NCBI GenBank assembly: GCA_021323175.1 | Contig: JAJTCK010000010.1 | Location: 1-40,700 of the forward strand | Source of the DNA: Solirubrobacterales bacterium | GTDB taxonomy: Bacteria; Actinomycetota; Thermoleophilia; Solirubrobacterales; 70-9 | DNA: 40,700 nucleotides | Reading direction: 5' to 3' | Shown: positions 9,576 to 18,079 of the stretch, one piece after another | Layout: every line of letters starts with the position of its first letter | Numbering within the stretch: position 1 is the stretch's first letter | Notes under the pieces: model-generated | Seen by the model: only the letters and a program-made list of their open reading frames with translations | Told to the model about the DNA's origin: nothing | The model's database searches: none | Made by a program: the position numbers and the translations under genes

Positions 9576-10883
9576 CTAGTCCCCCGGCTTGACCGCTTCC
9601 ATCTCTCCCGTCTCGGGGTCCACCGCGGACATCTCGCCGGTCTCCGGATTGACCGCGGCGAACGTCCCCGTCTCGAGCTCTCGCGCGACACCGGCGTCCA
9701 CCTCGGCCTCGACCGGTGCCAGGGCCTCGCCCTCGGGCGGCGTGATCGGGGGTGACCCGGAGTCCGACGCGGGCACAAGCACCTGGCGCATGCGGAGGCG
9801 CCTGAGCTTCAGGATCTCGAGCACGAGCACGACATAGATGCTCGCCGCGACTCCGATCACGAGGCACACGCCCATGACGGCGCTCCACAGCGGGTCGAAG
9901 TTCCCCCGGTCGTCGCTGTAGGGAATGAACCGCAGGGCCAGGGCGAGGCCGGCAGCGACCAGGGTCCAGCCATACAGATAGGCGAGAGTCCGGCGTTGCG
10001 AAAACCCGAGGTTCGCCATGCGATGGTGGAAGTGCCAGCGGTCACCCCGGTAGATCGGCTGCCTGTACTTCAGGCGCTTCGCGACCACGAAGCTCGTATC
10101 GAGGATCGGGACAGCCAGCACGATCAGTGGAAGCGCAAGCGCGAGAATGGCGTTCGTCTTCAGGGATCCCTGAATCGCCGTGGTTGCGAGCAGGTAGCCC
10201 AGCAGATTGGATCCGGTGTCCCCCATGAAGCTCGACGCCGGTGGGAATCCGTGGCGCAGGAAGCCGAGCGCAGCGCCGGCGGTGATCCCCGCCAGCACGG
10301 CGGCCTCGTAGCGCTGAAGGGAGGCGGCGATGATGGCCAGGGAGACGGCCGAGATCAGGCACACGCCGGCCGCGAGCCCGTCCACCCCGTCGCTCAGGTT
10401 GATGATGTTCACGATCGCGACGATCCCGATGACGGTGAAGATGTCACCGGCGTTGACGTCTCCCCCGAGAGGGAGCGCGACGATCCCGGGCTCCACCCGG
10501 CCGATGAATGGAAGCGTGAAGTCCTGAACGCTCACGCCCGCCGAGACGGGGATCACAGCGGCCGTGATCTGGCCGACCAGCTTGACGAGCGGGCCGAGAT
10601 CCAGGACGTCGTCGAGGATGCCGACCAGCGCGATCACCGCGGCTCCTCCCAGGATCGCGCGCGTCTCGGCGTCCCATGGAAGGAACAGGATCCCTCCTCC
10701 GATCACCGCGGCAAGGACCGCAACCCCACCCAGCTTCGGCGTCGGCTCCGTGTGGAGGCTGCGGTCCTTCGGGTAGTCGATGGCCCCCATCTTCCGTGCC
10801 AGCGCGTCGGTGTACGGGACCAGGATCCAGGCGACCGCGCCAGCGAACAGGAAGGCGAGCGCCGCCTGGGTCGCGTCAGGCAC
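9576..10883 (-). CDS. wecA: Undecaprenyl-phosphate sugar-1-phosphate transferase (WecA/TagO family)
   Basis: 435 residues, polytopic (about ten or eleven membrane segments). Transfers a sugar-1-phosphate, usually GlcNAc-1-P, from UDP-sugar to undecaprenyl phosphate, starting cell-surface glycopolymers. Family motifs are present: GILDDVLDL (DD motif, about residue 88), NIINLSDGVDGLAAG, FMGDTGSN and RWHFHHRM (His loop). GTG start at 10883, 28 nt after asnB. The C-terminus has a cytoplasmic tail of about 75 residues ending in a near-perfect decapeptide repeat (AVNPETGEM / AVDPETGEM / AVKPGD), which is not part of the enzyme family. Conserved position upstream of atp genes, as in other actinobacteria. 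Confidence 0.9.
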   Translation of the reverse strand: MPDATQAALAFLFAGAVAWILVPYTDALARKMGAIDYPKDRSLHTEPTPKLGGVAVLAAVIGGGILFLPWDAETRAILGGAAVIALVGILDDVLDLGPLVKLVGQITAAVIPVSAGVSVQDFTLPFIGRVEPGIVALPLGGDVNAGDIFTVIGIVAIVNIINLSDGVDGLAAGVCLISAVSLAIIAASLQRYEAAVLAGITAGAALGFLRHGFPPASSFMGDTGSNLLGYLLATTAIQGSLKTNAILALALPLIVLAVPILDTSFVVAKRLKYRQPIYRGDRWHFHHRMANLGFSQRRTLAYLYGWTLVAAGLALALRFIPYSDDRGNFDPLWSAVMGVCLVIGVAASIYVVLVLEILKLRRLRMRQVLVPASDSGSPPITPPEGEALAPVEAEVDAGVARELETGTFAAVNPETGEMSAVDPETGEMEAVKPGD

Positions 10884-10911
10884 GTAGTCGTTGAAGATCA
10901 GGGCCTGCCCC

Positions 10912-12789
10912 TCACCGACTGGACGATTCGCTGGCGTAGCGATCGAACCACGCCGTGAATGTCATCAGAGACCAAAGCTGTCTGCTCAGATCCTCCCGCG
11001 AGGTGACGTGACGCTCGATCAGGCGCTGCACGGCTGGGGGGTCGAAAAATCCCTGCCGCTCGACGGTGTCGGAGGAGAGCAAGTCCCGCGCGTATCCCTG
11101 CAGATCCCCACGAAGCCACGACGCCATCGGAACGGAGAATCCCTGCTTGGGAGCCTGGAGGATCTCGTGGGGAAGCAGCGGGGCGACTGCCCGCCTGAGC
11201 AGCCGCTTCTTCGAGAAGGCGACGACGCGGTGGCGCGGCGGAAGCGACATCGCCATCTCGTACACCTCCGGGTCGAGGAACGGCACCCTGGTCTCGAGTG
11301 AGTGGGCCATGCTCGCCCGGTCGGTCTTGACCAGCAGGTCGTCCACCAGGTAGATGCCGATGTCCACGTCCTGGAGCCTGGCAAGCGTGTCGGCTCCCTC
11401 AGTCTCGGCGAAGCGGTGCCCCAGGAACTCCACTGGATCGAACCCTCCCGCTCCAAGCAGCTCTGCCCTCGCGTCGGCCGAGAAGATCTCCTTCCAGCCG
11501 TGGTGGCGCGCCAGCGGCGGCAGGGTCGCGGCACGCGAAAAGCGCTTCGCCCTGTAGTCGAAGCTCACCTTCCTCGAAGAACTGGGCAGCAGCTCGATCA
11601 ACGGTCGCGCAAGCGCAGCCGGCCGGCCCAAGAGCGGCGCGAGCCGGTCGGCCGCGTACGTGTGGTAGCCGCCGAACAGCTCGTCACCTCCTTCTCCGGA
11701 GAGAGCGACCTTGACCGCGCTCGACGCGAGCTGTGAGACGAGATAGGTCGGAATTGCGCTCGAGTCGGCGAACGGCTCGTCGAAGCACTCGACGAGCTTC
11801 GGCAGCAGCTCCACGGCGTCGGGCCGAACGACCAGCTCGTGATGGTCGGTCCCGTAGCGCTGCGCCACGAGCCGAGCGCGCTCCAGCTCATCGAAGCTCG
11901 CCTCCTCGAAGCCGATCGAGAAAGTGCTGACCGGGCGCGAGGAGCACTCCGCCGCCAGGGCCGTGAGGGCCGAGGAATCGACTCCACCGGAGAGCATCAC
12001 CCCGACCGGGACGTCGGCGATCAGATGAGCCCTGACGCTGTCTCGCAGGCGATTGAGCAACTCGGGCGCCAGGTCCTCGGCTCGCTCTCGCCTCTGCTCC
12101 GCCTTCGGCGCGGGAGCCGGCCGGGCGTACCGCTCGATGCGGGGTTCGCCACCCGCATCCCAGATGAGCAGATGGCCGGGCGGAAGCTTTTGGACGTCGG
12201 CGAAGGCGCTGAGGGGCCCCGGGATCGAGTTGAAGCACAGGAATGCCTGTACGGCCTCCATGTCCACGCGCCGCGTTACGCCGGGCGCCCGAAGGACCGC
12301 TTTCAGCTCGGAGCCGAAGGCCAAGACCCCGCCCGCGAGGCTGTAGAAGAGCGGCTTGATTCCGAACGGATCCCGGGCCAGAACCAAGCGCCGCCTGCTG
12401 GCGTCCCAGATCGCGATGGCGAACATCCCTCGCAGCTCGGCGGCGAACGCCGGGCCGCGATCCTCATAGAGGTGCGCCAGGACCTCGGTGTCACATCGCG
12501 TGGCGAGCCTATGTCCCGCCCCCCGCAGTTCGGCGGCGAGCTCGCGGTGGTTGTAGATCTCCCCGTTCTGCACCACCCGGACCGTGCCGTCCTCGTTTGC
12601 GAGAGGCTGGTCGCCCCGTTTGATGTCGATGATCGAGAGCCGGCGGGCGGCGAGCGCCACCGGACCGTCGAATACGGAGCCATCGCTGTCCGGACCCCTG
12701 TGGCGGATCGTCGCGCTCATCTCGGTCAGCGCCTTCCGCGAGGGCGGCGTGCCGCCGTCGAGCGACGCGAGTCCACAGATGCCGCACAT
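10912..12789 (-). CDS. asnB: Asparagine synthase (glutamine-hydrolysing), AsnB type
   Basis: 625 residues. The N-terminal class II glutamine amidotransferase domain begins MCGICGL with catalytic Cys2; RHRGPDSDG and NGEIYNHREL are the usual glutaminase motifs. The ATP-pyrophosphatase domain has the PP-loop SGGVDSS at residues 267-273 and GEGGDELFGGY further on. The reaction converts Asp and Gln to Asn and Glu with ATP, but homologues in polysaccharide loci amidate sugar or other carboxylates. Here it lies between a sugar transferase and a WecA-type enzyme, so a role in glycan modification is plausible. ATG at 12789; 49 nt after the sugar transferase. Confidence 0.92.
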   Translation of the reverse strand: MCGICGLASLDGGTPPSRKALTEMSATIRHRGPDSDGSVFDGPVALAARRLSIIDIKRGDQPLANEDGTVRVVQNGEIYNHRELAAELRGAGHRLATRCDTEVLAHLYEDRGPAFAAELRGMFAIAIWDASRRRLVLARDPFGIKPLFYSLAGGVLAFGSELKAVLRAPGVTRRVDMEAVQAFLCFNSIPGPLSAFADVQKLPPGHLLIWDAGGEPRIERYARPAPAPKAEQRRERAEDLAPELLNRLRDSVRAHLIADVPVGVMLSGGVDSSALTALAAECSSRPVSTFSIGFEEASFDELERARLVAQRYGTDHHELVVRPDAVELLPKLVECFDEPFADSSAIPTYLVSQLASSAVKVALSGEGGDELFGGYHTYAADRLAPLLGRPAALARPLIELLPSSSRKVSFDYRAKRFSRAATLPPLARHHGWKEIFSADARAELLGAGGFDPVEFLGHRFAETEGADTLARLQDVDIGIYLVDDLLVKTDRASMAHSLETRVPFLDPEVYEMAMSLPPRHRVVAFSKKRLLRRAVAPLLPHEILQAPKQGFSVPMASWLRGDLQGYARDLLSSDTVERQGFFDPPAVQRLIERHVTSREDLSRQLWSLMTFTAWFDRYASESSSR

Positions 12790-12838
12790 CGCGCGAGTCT
12801 AGGAGGGGCGCGGCCGGCTCAGTGGGTGGGGCGGAGCC

Positions 12839-13558
12839 TCAGCTGGTTCCGGATCCTGTGATCGTCCGCCTGGCGACGCGCAGGACGGTCGCGCCGAGCA
12901 CTCTCAGGTACAGCCCCACCGAGCGGTCGGCGATGAACTCCAGATCGTGGGCGAGCTTGTGGCTCCACGAGTCCTCGCGGGTGATGCGGGTCTGCGCGAA
13001 CCCGGTGACACCAGGGCGCACCACGAGGCGCTGCCAGAAGATGGGGTGCCGGCGGCAGAGGTCTTCGTAGAAAGCCGGGCGGATGGGACGCGGCCCCACC
13101 ATGCTCATCTCCCCCCGGAGGACGTTGAAGAGCTGGGGGACCTCGTCGAGATGAAGCGTTCGCATGGCGGATCCGAGGGGGATTACTACGTCGCGCGTGC
13201 GGACGGTGAGCGCATCTCCGTAGGTGTCACCGAGGCGCAGCTCGGCGTCCCGCGCCAGGGTGCGGAACTTGTACATCTGGAACACCGTCCCGAAGCGGCC
13301 GACACGGTCGCCTCTGTAAAAGATCGGCCGCCCCGCAACGCACAGGACCACCAGCGCACAGACCAGAAGCGCCGGCAAGAGCAGAAGCAGGCCCGCGCAG
13401 GCGAGGATCAGGTCAAACCCACGCAGCACCACGTCGGTGCGACGCGGCTGATAGGTGTGGGACATCTCGGCGAAGCGGGCAAGCAGGCGCTCCCCGGAGG
13501 CCTCCGACGCTGAGCTGGGGCGGCTGTCTTGGATCGGTGCAGCCTGGACTTGTGCCAT
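12839..13558 (-). CDS. Bacterial sugar transferase (polyprenyl-phosphate glycosyl-1-phosphate transferase)
   Basis: 239 residues with the C-terminal catalytic architecture of the Bac_transf (PglC/WbaP-like) family. One hydrophobic reentrant or membrane helix lies near residues 45-70 (GFDLILACAGLLLLLPALLV). The core motifs FYRGDRVGRFGTVFQMYKFR and LDEVPQLFNVLRGEMSMVGP follow. It would load a sugar-1-phosphate onto a lipid carrier. The basic N-terminus begins at ATG 13558, 7 nt downstream of the DUF354 stop; the frame extends upstream to 13630, but that part overlaps DUF354 and is taken as shadow. No long N-terminal five-helix domain is present, so this is the short form. Confidence 0.88.
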   Translation of the reverse strand: MAQVQAAPIQDSRPSSASEASGERLLARFAEMSHTYQPRRTDVVLRGFDLILACAGLLLLLPALLVCALVVLCVAGRPIFYRGDRVGRFGTVFQMYKFRTLARDAELRLGDTYGDALTVRTRDVVIPLGSAMRTLHLDEVPQLFNVLRGEMSMVGPRPIRPAFYEDLCRRHPIFWQRLVVRPGVTGFAQTRITREDSWSHKLAHDLEFIADRSVGLYLRVLGATVLRVARRTITGSGTS

Positions 13559-13565
13559 TCGGTCC

Positions 13566-14573
13566 TTATCGCAGGGTTCCCAGGACCATCTCGACCAGGA
13601 CATCCGGATCGCGCTTCGTGGGACTGCCATCCTCGCGCCTCTTCTCGAGCTCGACCGCGCGAGCGTCGGTCAGAGGGTGAAGCCGACCTCCCCGAATGAG
13701 CGCCTCGTCGACACCGCCGAGCCTACCACCGTAGGTCGTGTAGACCGGCGTGCCGAGGGCCACGGCCTCGCGGTTCATCGTGCCCCCCGCCGAGACCACC
13801 AGGTCCGCCTTGGCGATCAAGCTCTGGGCATCCACAGCCCTCTCCGCAACCGTCACCGAGGGCAGGGCCAGCCCCTTCACGTACTCCCGCTGCTCATCGC
13901 TCCGCGGCAGCACGACCGCCTCGGCGCGGGGATCGCTGCCGATGCGCGCGAGGACCTGGGGAAACAGCGGGTTGGACTTCCGGTGGTAGAGAGAGACATC
14001 CGGCGGCGGCCTGAGCACGACGACGACCTTGGACTCGTCCACGCCCAGCGCGTCCAGGATCTTCCCGTCCAGCTTCAGGTCGTAGAGGTAGTACTCCTCC
14101 TTCAGGCCCGGGTACTGGACCAGCTTGTCCGGCCCGGCCCCCAGGCGGGCGAGCCTGTCGGCGGGCACCGTGTCAGGGAAGATCACTCGTGTGGCCAGCC
14201 GGCAGCCGATCTGGTGCTGGAGGGTGGCGTATTCGTAGTCGTGCATGTTCGCCTCGGGGATGCCAAGCGTCCGCGCGGCGATGGCGAGGTCGTTGGATCC
14301 ATGGGCCAGGGCCAAGTCGAAGTCTCGCTCGCCGCCCCATTTCCGCATGCCGGCGGTCCGCTGGAGCAGGCGTCCCCCTTTCGACAGCCGTGACACGCCG
14401 CCGTGGCGGCCGATCTGCGCGTGCTCCATGCCGTGCATTTCGAGCAGCTGAATCGTCTGGGCGTAGTCGCGCGCGGTGATCTCCACGTCGTGTCCCCTTC
14501 GCCGCAGCCGGTCGACGATCGGCCTCAACACCAGCACGTGCGCCGGCGCGCTTATGTCGACCCAGATTCTCAC
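13566..14573 (-). CDS. DUF354 family protein (GT-B glycosyltransferase-like)
   Basis: 335 residues beginning MRIWVDISAPAHVLVLRPIV, the usual opening of DUF354, with a GT-B-like pattern of two Rossmann domains: RRRGHDVEITARDY early on and a C-terminal half containing ADLVVSAGGTMNREAVALGT and PVYTTYGG, which resembles the UDP-sugar site of MurG-like enzymes. No biochemical function is assigned to the family with certainty. Its neighbours (sugar transferase, AsnB, WecA) point to surface polysaccharide synthesis. GTG start at 14573, 42 nt after glyA; a clear Shine-Dalgarno is not seen. Confidence 0.8.
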   Translation of the reverse strand: MRIWVDISAPAHVLVLRPIVDRLRRRGHDVEITARDYAQTIQLLEMHGMEHAQIGRHGGVSRLSKGGRLLQRTAGMRKWGGERDFDLALAHGSNDLAIAARTLGIPEANMHDYEYATLQHQIGCRLATRVIFPDTVPADRLARLGAGPDKLVQYPGLKEEYYLYDLKLDGKILDALGVDESKVVVVLRPPPDVSLYHRKSNPLFPQVLARIGSDPRAEAVVLPRSDEQREYVKGLALPSVTVAERAVDAQSLIAKADLVVSAGGTMNREAVALGTPVYTTYGGRLGGVDEALIRGGRLHPLTDARAVELEKRREDGSPTKRDPDVLVEMVLGTLR

Positions 14574-14615
14574 GCGAGGGCAGAGTACGTACTCCGTGCG
14601 GGCACCCCGTGGGGG

Positions 14616-15896
14616 CTAGACCGCGGCCGCTGAGAGCTGCGGGTAGAGCGGATAGCGCTCCATCAGCGCGCGGCTGCGCTCCAGCAGACCCGCCTTCTGC
14701 TCCTCGAAGTCGGCCTTGAGCGCCCCCGCTATGACCTCCGCGATCTCGCGCATGTCGTCCTCGACCAGGCCTCGTGTCGTCAGCGCGGGCGTCCCGATCC
14801 GCAGCCCCGAGGGGTCCATGGGCGGGCGCTCGTCGAAGGGGATGGCATTCCGGTTGACGGTGATCCCCACCTCCTCCAGCCGCAGCTCGGCTTCCTTCCC
14901 GAATACCCCCGTGGGGGTCAGGTCTGTCAGCACCAGGTGCACGTCGGTTCCCCCGGTCAGGACGTCCACCCCGCCGGCGACCAGCCCCTCCCCCAAGGCG
15001 CGCGCGTTTGCGATCGTCTGGCGCTGCCGCTCCTTGAAGGGCTCGCTGCGGGCGATGCCGAGCGCGACGGCCTTCGCGGCGATGATGTGCATCAGGGGGC
15101 CGCCCTGCTGCCCGGGGAAGACCGATCGGTCCACGTCCTTGGCCAGCTCCTCGCGACAGAGGATGATCCCGCTTCGCGGTCCGCCGAGGGTCTTGTGGAC
15201 CGTCGTCGTCACGATGTCGGCGTGCTCGACAGGGTTCGGGTGCTCCCCGGCGGCGACCAGGCCCGCGAAGTGGGCCATGTCCACCATCAGGCGCGCTCCG
15301 ACCGAGTCGGCGACCTGCCGGAAGGCCGCGAAGTCGAGCCGGCGAGGGTACGCCGACCAGCCGGCGACGATCACCTTCGGCTTGCGCTCCTTCGCGAGGC
15401 TCGCGACCTCGTCCATGTCCACCAGGTAGTCATCGCGGCTCACGTGGTACGGGACGACCTCGTAGAGCTTCCCCGAGACGTTCAGCTTCATCCCGTGGCT
15501 GAGGTGGCCCCCGTGGTCCAGGGCCAGCCCCATGATGGTGTCGCCGGGCTCCAGCATCGCCATATAGGCGGCGTTGTTGGCCTGGGCGCCCGCGTGCGGC
15601 TGGACATTCGCGTGCCCTGCCCCGAACAACTCCTTGGCGCGGTCGATGGCGAGCTGCTCGGCGACGTCTACTTCCTCGCAGCCGCCGTAGTAGCGGCGCC
15701 CCGGGTAGCCCTCGGCGTACTTGTTGGTGAGGACCGAGCCGGCGGCCTCCAGGACCGCCTGCGGCACGAAGTTCTCGGACGCGATCATCTCCAGGGTCCC
15801 CTGCTGGCGCGCCAGCTCCCGGTCGAGCACCTGCGCCACGTCGGGATCGACCTCGGCGAGGGGCGCGGCTTGGAAGTCCTCAGGTAGCTGGCTCAA
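14616..15896 (-). CDS. glyA: Serine hydroxymethyltransferase
   Basis: 426 residues, standard length. Interconverts serine plus tetrahydrofolate and glycine plus methylene-THF with PLP in the cytoplasm. [25 protein letters not shown] and [11 protein letters not shown] are the usual SHMT motifs; the Schiff-base lysine is Lys235 in [12 protein letters not shown] (the common form has KTLRGPR, so one Arg is Gly here). Start is TTG at 15896 with GGAGGAAT upstream. Its place between tsaC/prfA and the atp operon is part of an ancient gene order. Confidence 0.96.
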   Translation of the reverse strand: MSQLPEDFQAAPLAEVDPDVAQVLDRELARQQGTLEMIASENFVPQAVLEAAGSVLTNKYAEGYPGRRYYGGCEEVDVAEQLAIDRAKELFGAGHANVQPHAGAQANNAAYMAMLEPGDTIMGLALDHGGHLSHGMKLNVSGKLYEVVPYHVSRDDYLVDMDEVASLAKERKPKVIVAGWSAYPRRLDFAAFRQVADSVGARLMVDMAHFAGLVAAGEHPNPVEHADIVTTTVHKTLGGPRSGIILCREELAKDVDRSVFPGQQGGPLMHIIAAKAVALGIARSEPFKERQRQTIANARALGEGLVAGGVDVLTGGTDVHLVLTDLTPTGVFGKEAELRLEEVGITVNRNAIPFDERPPMDPSGLRIGTPALTTRGLVEDDMREIAEVIAGALKADFEEQKAGLLERSRALMERYPLYPQLSAAAV

Positions 15897-16040
15897 CTCG
15901 ATTCCTCCACGGTCGCTGTGCGTCAGGGTGACACCTTAGGGGTCGGGCGCCGCGTCGAACTCCCAGAGCAGCGCTCAGGTCAGCACTTCGGGACCCTCGC
16001 GGCACGCCCGAGGCGCCAGACCCGGGACTAGGCTGGCGGT

Positions 16041-16460
16041 GTGGAGCGCGAGCCCGTCGAGGTCGTCCGAGCGGCATTCGAGGCCTTCAACGAGGACGGG
16101 ACCGAAGCATTCATCGAGCACATCCACCCCGACGTGGAGTTCACCACCCCGGCCGACCTCGCGTCCGAGCCCGACACCTATAGGGGCCACGACGGCGTTC
16201 GCCGCTACTGGGACTCGTTCTTCGAGATCATGGAGGAGATCAAGGTCGAGCCGCTCGCCCTGCGGGACTGGGGGGAACGGCTCGTCGTCGCCGAGATGCT
16301 GGTCACGGTGCGGGGGCGGGCGACGGGGCTCCAGGTCTCGCAGCGGGCGCACATCGTCGTCACGGTCGCCGACGGGAAGGCGCTCGGCCTGAGCTTCCAT
16401 CCCACCCTGGATGAGGCCGAAGCGGCCGCGGAGGCCGGCGGCGGAAAGCCTCCGGCCTGA
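16041..16460 (+). CDS. SnoaL-like / NTF2-like protein
   Basis: 139 residues, GTG start at 16041. The cone-shaped NTF2/SnoaL fold is suggested by the N-terminal helix EVVRAAFEAFNEDGTEAFIE, then HIHPDVEFTTPADL and YRGHDGVRRYWDSFFE, the standard pattern of this family. Such proteins are small cytoplasmic isomerases, cyclases or ligand binders; the substrate cannot be deduced. It stands alone on the plus strand, convergent with tsaC and inserted between glyA and tsaC, so it is probably a lineage addition to the conserved operon order. A similar protein is at 35703-36095. Confidence 0.75.
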   Translation: MEREPVEVVRAAFEAFNEDGTEAFIEHIHPDVEFTTPADLASEPDTYRGHDGVRRYWDSFFEIMEEIKVEPLALRDWGERLVVAEMLVTVRGRATGLQVSQRAHIVVTVADGKALGLSFHPTLDEAEAAAEAGGGKPPA

Positions 16461-16566
16461 CGCCCAGGCCTGGCATGGCAACCGCGGTGCCGCGCGGGCT
16501 TGCCTGTTTACTGAACGCTCCGTGGTGCTGGCTGCCAGGGAGGACGCCTGAGCCGGCGCCAGCCGG

Positions 16567-17199
16567 CTAGTCCAGATCCAGCTTCGCAGCCACCTCGGCG
16601 ACGGTCAGGGCGCCCTTGCGGAGGACCTTCCAGTCCTCCCCGCGGTCCAGGCCGCTCACGTCCACGACGGTCGAGGGCTCCCCCCACAGGTCGCCCCCGT
16701 CGATCGACAGGTCCACCGCGGCCGCGATGGCCGGGTCAACCGACTCGGAGCTCGCCGGCGGAGGCTTGCCGCTGATGTTGGCGCTCGTCTGGAACAACAC
16801 CGAGTTCGCTCCCAGGAGGGGGCCCTCGATCAGGCGCACGCCGAGGCGCTCAGGGTCTCCGCGGGCCGCGAGCGGATACCGCCGCGCGGGATTGGCGATG
16901 ACCAGGGTGACGGGGCCGGGAAGAAGGGCCCCCATGGCGGCTCGCGCACCGGACCCGAGATCGGCGATCAGCTCCCGCATGGCCAGCGGCGAGAAGTACA
17001 GGACCGCCGAGGGCTTTCCCTCGTCGCGGCCCTTGATCTCGTGAATCCGGAGGATGGCCGCCTCGTTCGTCGGGTCACACCCGAGGCCGTACAGGGTGTC
17101 CGCCGGGAACAGGACGACGCCCCCCTCCCCCACCACCTGGTCCAGGGCCTCGCGTGCGTCCTGCGCGCCGTCCCGTTCGATCGAGACGAGCTTGCTCAC
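16567..17199 (-). CDS. tsaC: L-threonylcarbamoyladenylate synthase (Sua5/YrdC/YwlC)
   Basis: 210 residues. Makes threonylcarbamoyl-AMP from Thr, bicarbonate and ATP, the first step of t6A37 tRNA modification. Motifs: GGVVLFPADTLYGLGCDP at about 28-45, EIKGRDEGKPSAVLYF (KxR..KP motif), PGPVTLVI and FQTSANISGKPPP. It lacks the extra C-terminal Sua5 domain, so it is the short YrdC/TsaC form. Start GTG at 17199 overlaps the prmC stop by 4 nt (GTGA), which fixes the start and implies coupling. The frame continues upstream only as prmC shadow. Confidence 0.93.
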   Translation of the reverse strand: MSKLVSIERDGAQDAREALDQVVGEGGVVLFPADTLYGLGCDPTNEAAILRIHEIKGRDEGKPSAVLYFSPLAMRELIADLGSGARAAMGALLPGPVTLVIANPARRYPLAARGDPERLGVRLIEGPLLGANSVLFQTSANISGKPPPASSESVDPAIAAAVDLSIDGGDLWGEPSTVVDVSGLDRGEDWKVLRKGALTVAEVAAKLDLD

Positions 17200-18077
17200 C
17201 CGGGCGCGTCCGGGCGGCGCCCGATCACCACCCGATCGATGCCCGCAAGGTCGGGGCGGGCCTCGATCCGCTCGAAGCCCGCTCCCCGCATCAGCTCGGA
17301 TGTGGCCTCGGCCTGTCCGGCGCCAACCTCCAGGGCAACTGTTCCGGCCAGGTCGTCGACTGCGGCCAGCCGCATCATCAGCGATTCGATCGCCTCCATT
17401 CCGGTCGGACCGGGAACCAATGCCAGCCGCGGCTCGAACTCGCGGATCTCGGGCTCGAGGTCCCCCCATTCGGATTCTCCGACGTAGGGCAGGTTCGCGA
17501 GCAGCAGCTCGAACGACCCGCGAGCGGGCAGGGTGCCGGTTGCGAAGGTGATCCTGTCGTCCAGGCCCAGGCGGATCGCGTTGCCTCGCGCGATCTCCAG
17601 CGCGCCCGCGGACGTGTCGGTAGCCGTGACCTGCACCCCGGGGATTTCGTCCGCTGCGGCCAGGGCGACCGCGCCCGACCCGGTGCCGACGTCGAGGACC
17701 GTCGCCGGGGAGAGCTCGACGGCGATCTCGACCAGCAACTCGGTCTCCGGCCTCGGCACCAGCACGCGGCGGTCCACGTCGAGCTCGATGCCGCGGAAGG
17801 CCTTGCGGCCGACGATGTAGGCCACAGGCTCACGCCGGACCCTTCGGCGCACCATCTGCGAAAACCTGCGGGCGGCGCCTCCCGGGATCGGGGCGTCCGG
17901 GTCGGCGGCAAGCTGTTCGCGTGACAAGCCCGTGGCGGAGGCCAGCAGCACCTCGGCGTCAAGACGCGGGGAATCGATCCCAGCGGCCGTGAACGCGTCG
18001 CGCGCGCCCTCCAGCGCCTCCTTGACCGGCGCGCCGTCTCCGGACTGGCGCTGATCGTCTCCCCCGGGATCGCCCAT
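17196..18077 (-). CDS. prmC: Peptide chain release factor N5-glutamine methyltransferase
   Basis: 293 residues. Methylates the Gln of the GGQ motif in release factors with SAM. An N-terminal helical domain (to about residue 100) is followed by a Rossmann methyltransferase domain: VLDVGTGSGAVALA (SAM motif I, 128-141). The catalytic tetrad reads NLPY (195-198) instead of the common NPPY; the Asn and Pro-Tyr are kept. It begins with ATG 2 nt after the prfA stop, next to its substrate gene, and overlaps tsaC by 4 nt at the other end. Confidence 0.93.
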   Translation of the reverse strand: MGDPGGDDQRQSGDGAPVKEALEGARDAFTAAGIDSPRLDAEVLLASATGLSREQLAADPDAPIPGGAARRFSQMVRRRVRREPVAYIVGRKAFRGIELDVDRRVLVPRPETELLVEIAVELSPATVLDVGTGSGAVALAAADEIPGVQVTATDTSAGALEIARGNAIRLGLDDRITFATGTLPARGSFELLLANLPYVGESEWGDLEPEIREFEPRLALVPGPTGMEAIESLMMRLAAVDDLAGTVALEVGAGQAEATSELMRGAGFERIEARPDLAGIDRVVIGRRPDAPG

Positions 18078-18079
18078 GC

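Noticed and set aside
15897-16040. Riboswitch upstream of glyA
   Set aside because: I looked for glycine or other aptamer landmarks in the 144-bp leader and found none; only a Shine-Dalgarno is visible.
16461-16566. Gene in the SnoaL-tsaC gap
   Set aside because: Only short frames without ribosome sites; nothing supportable.
16552-16567. Hairpin GCCGGC-N4-GCCGGC at the end of tsaC as terminator
   Set aside because: Short self-complementary stem, no T-tract on either strand; common by chance in this GC content.
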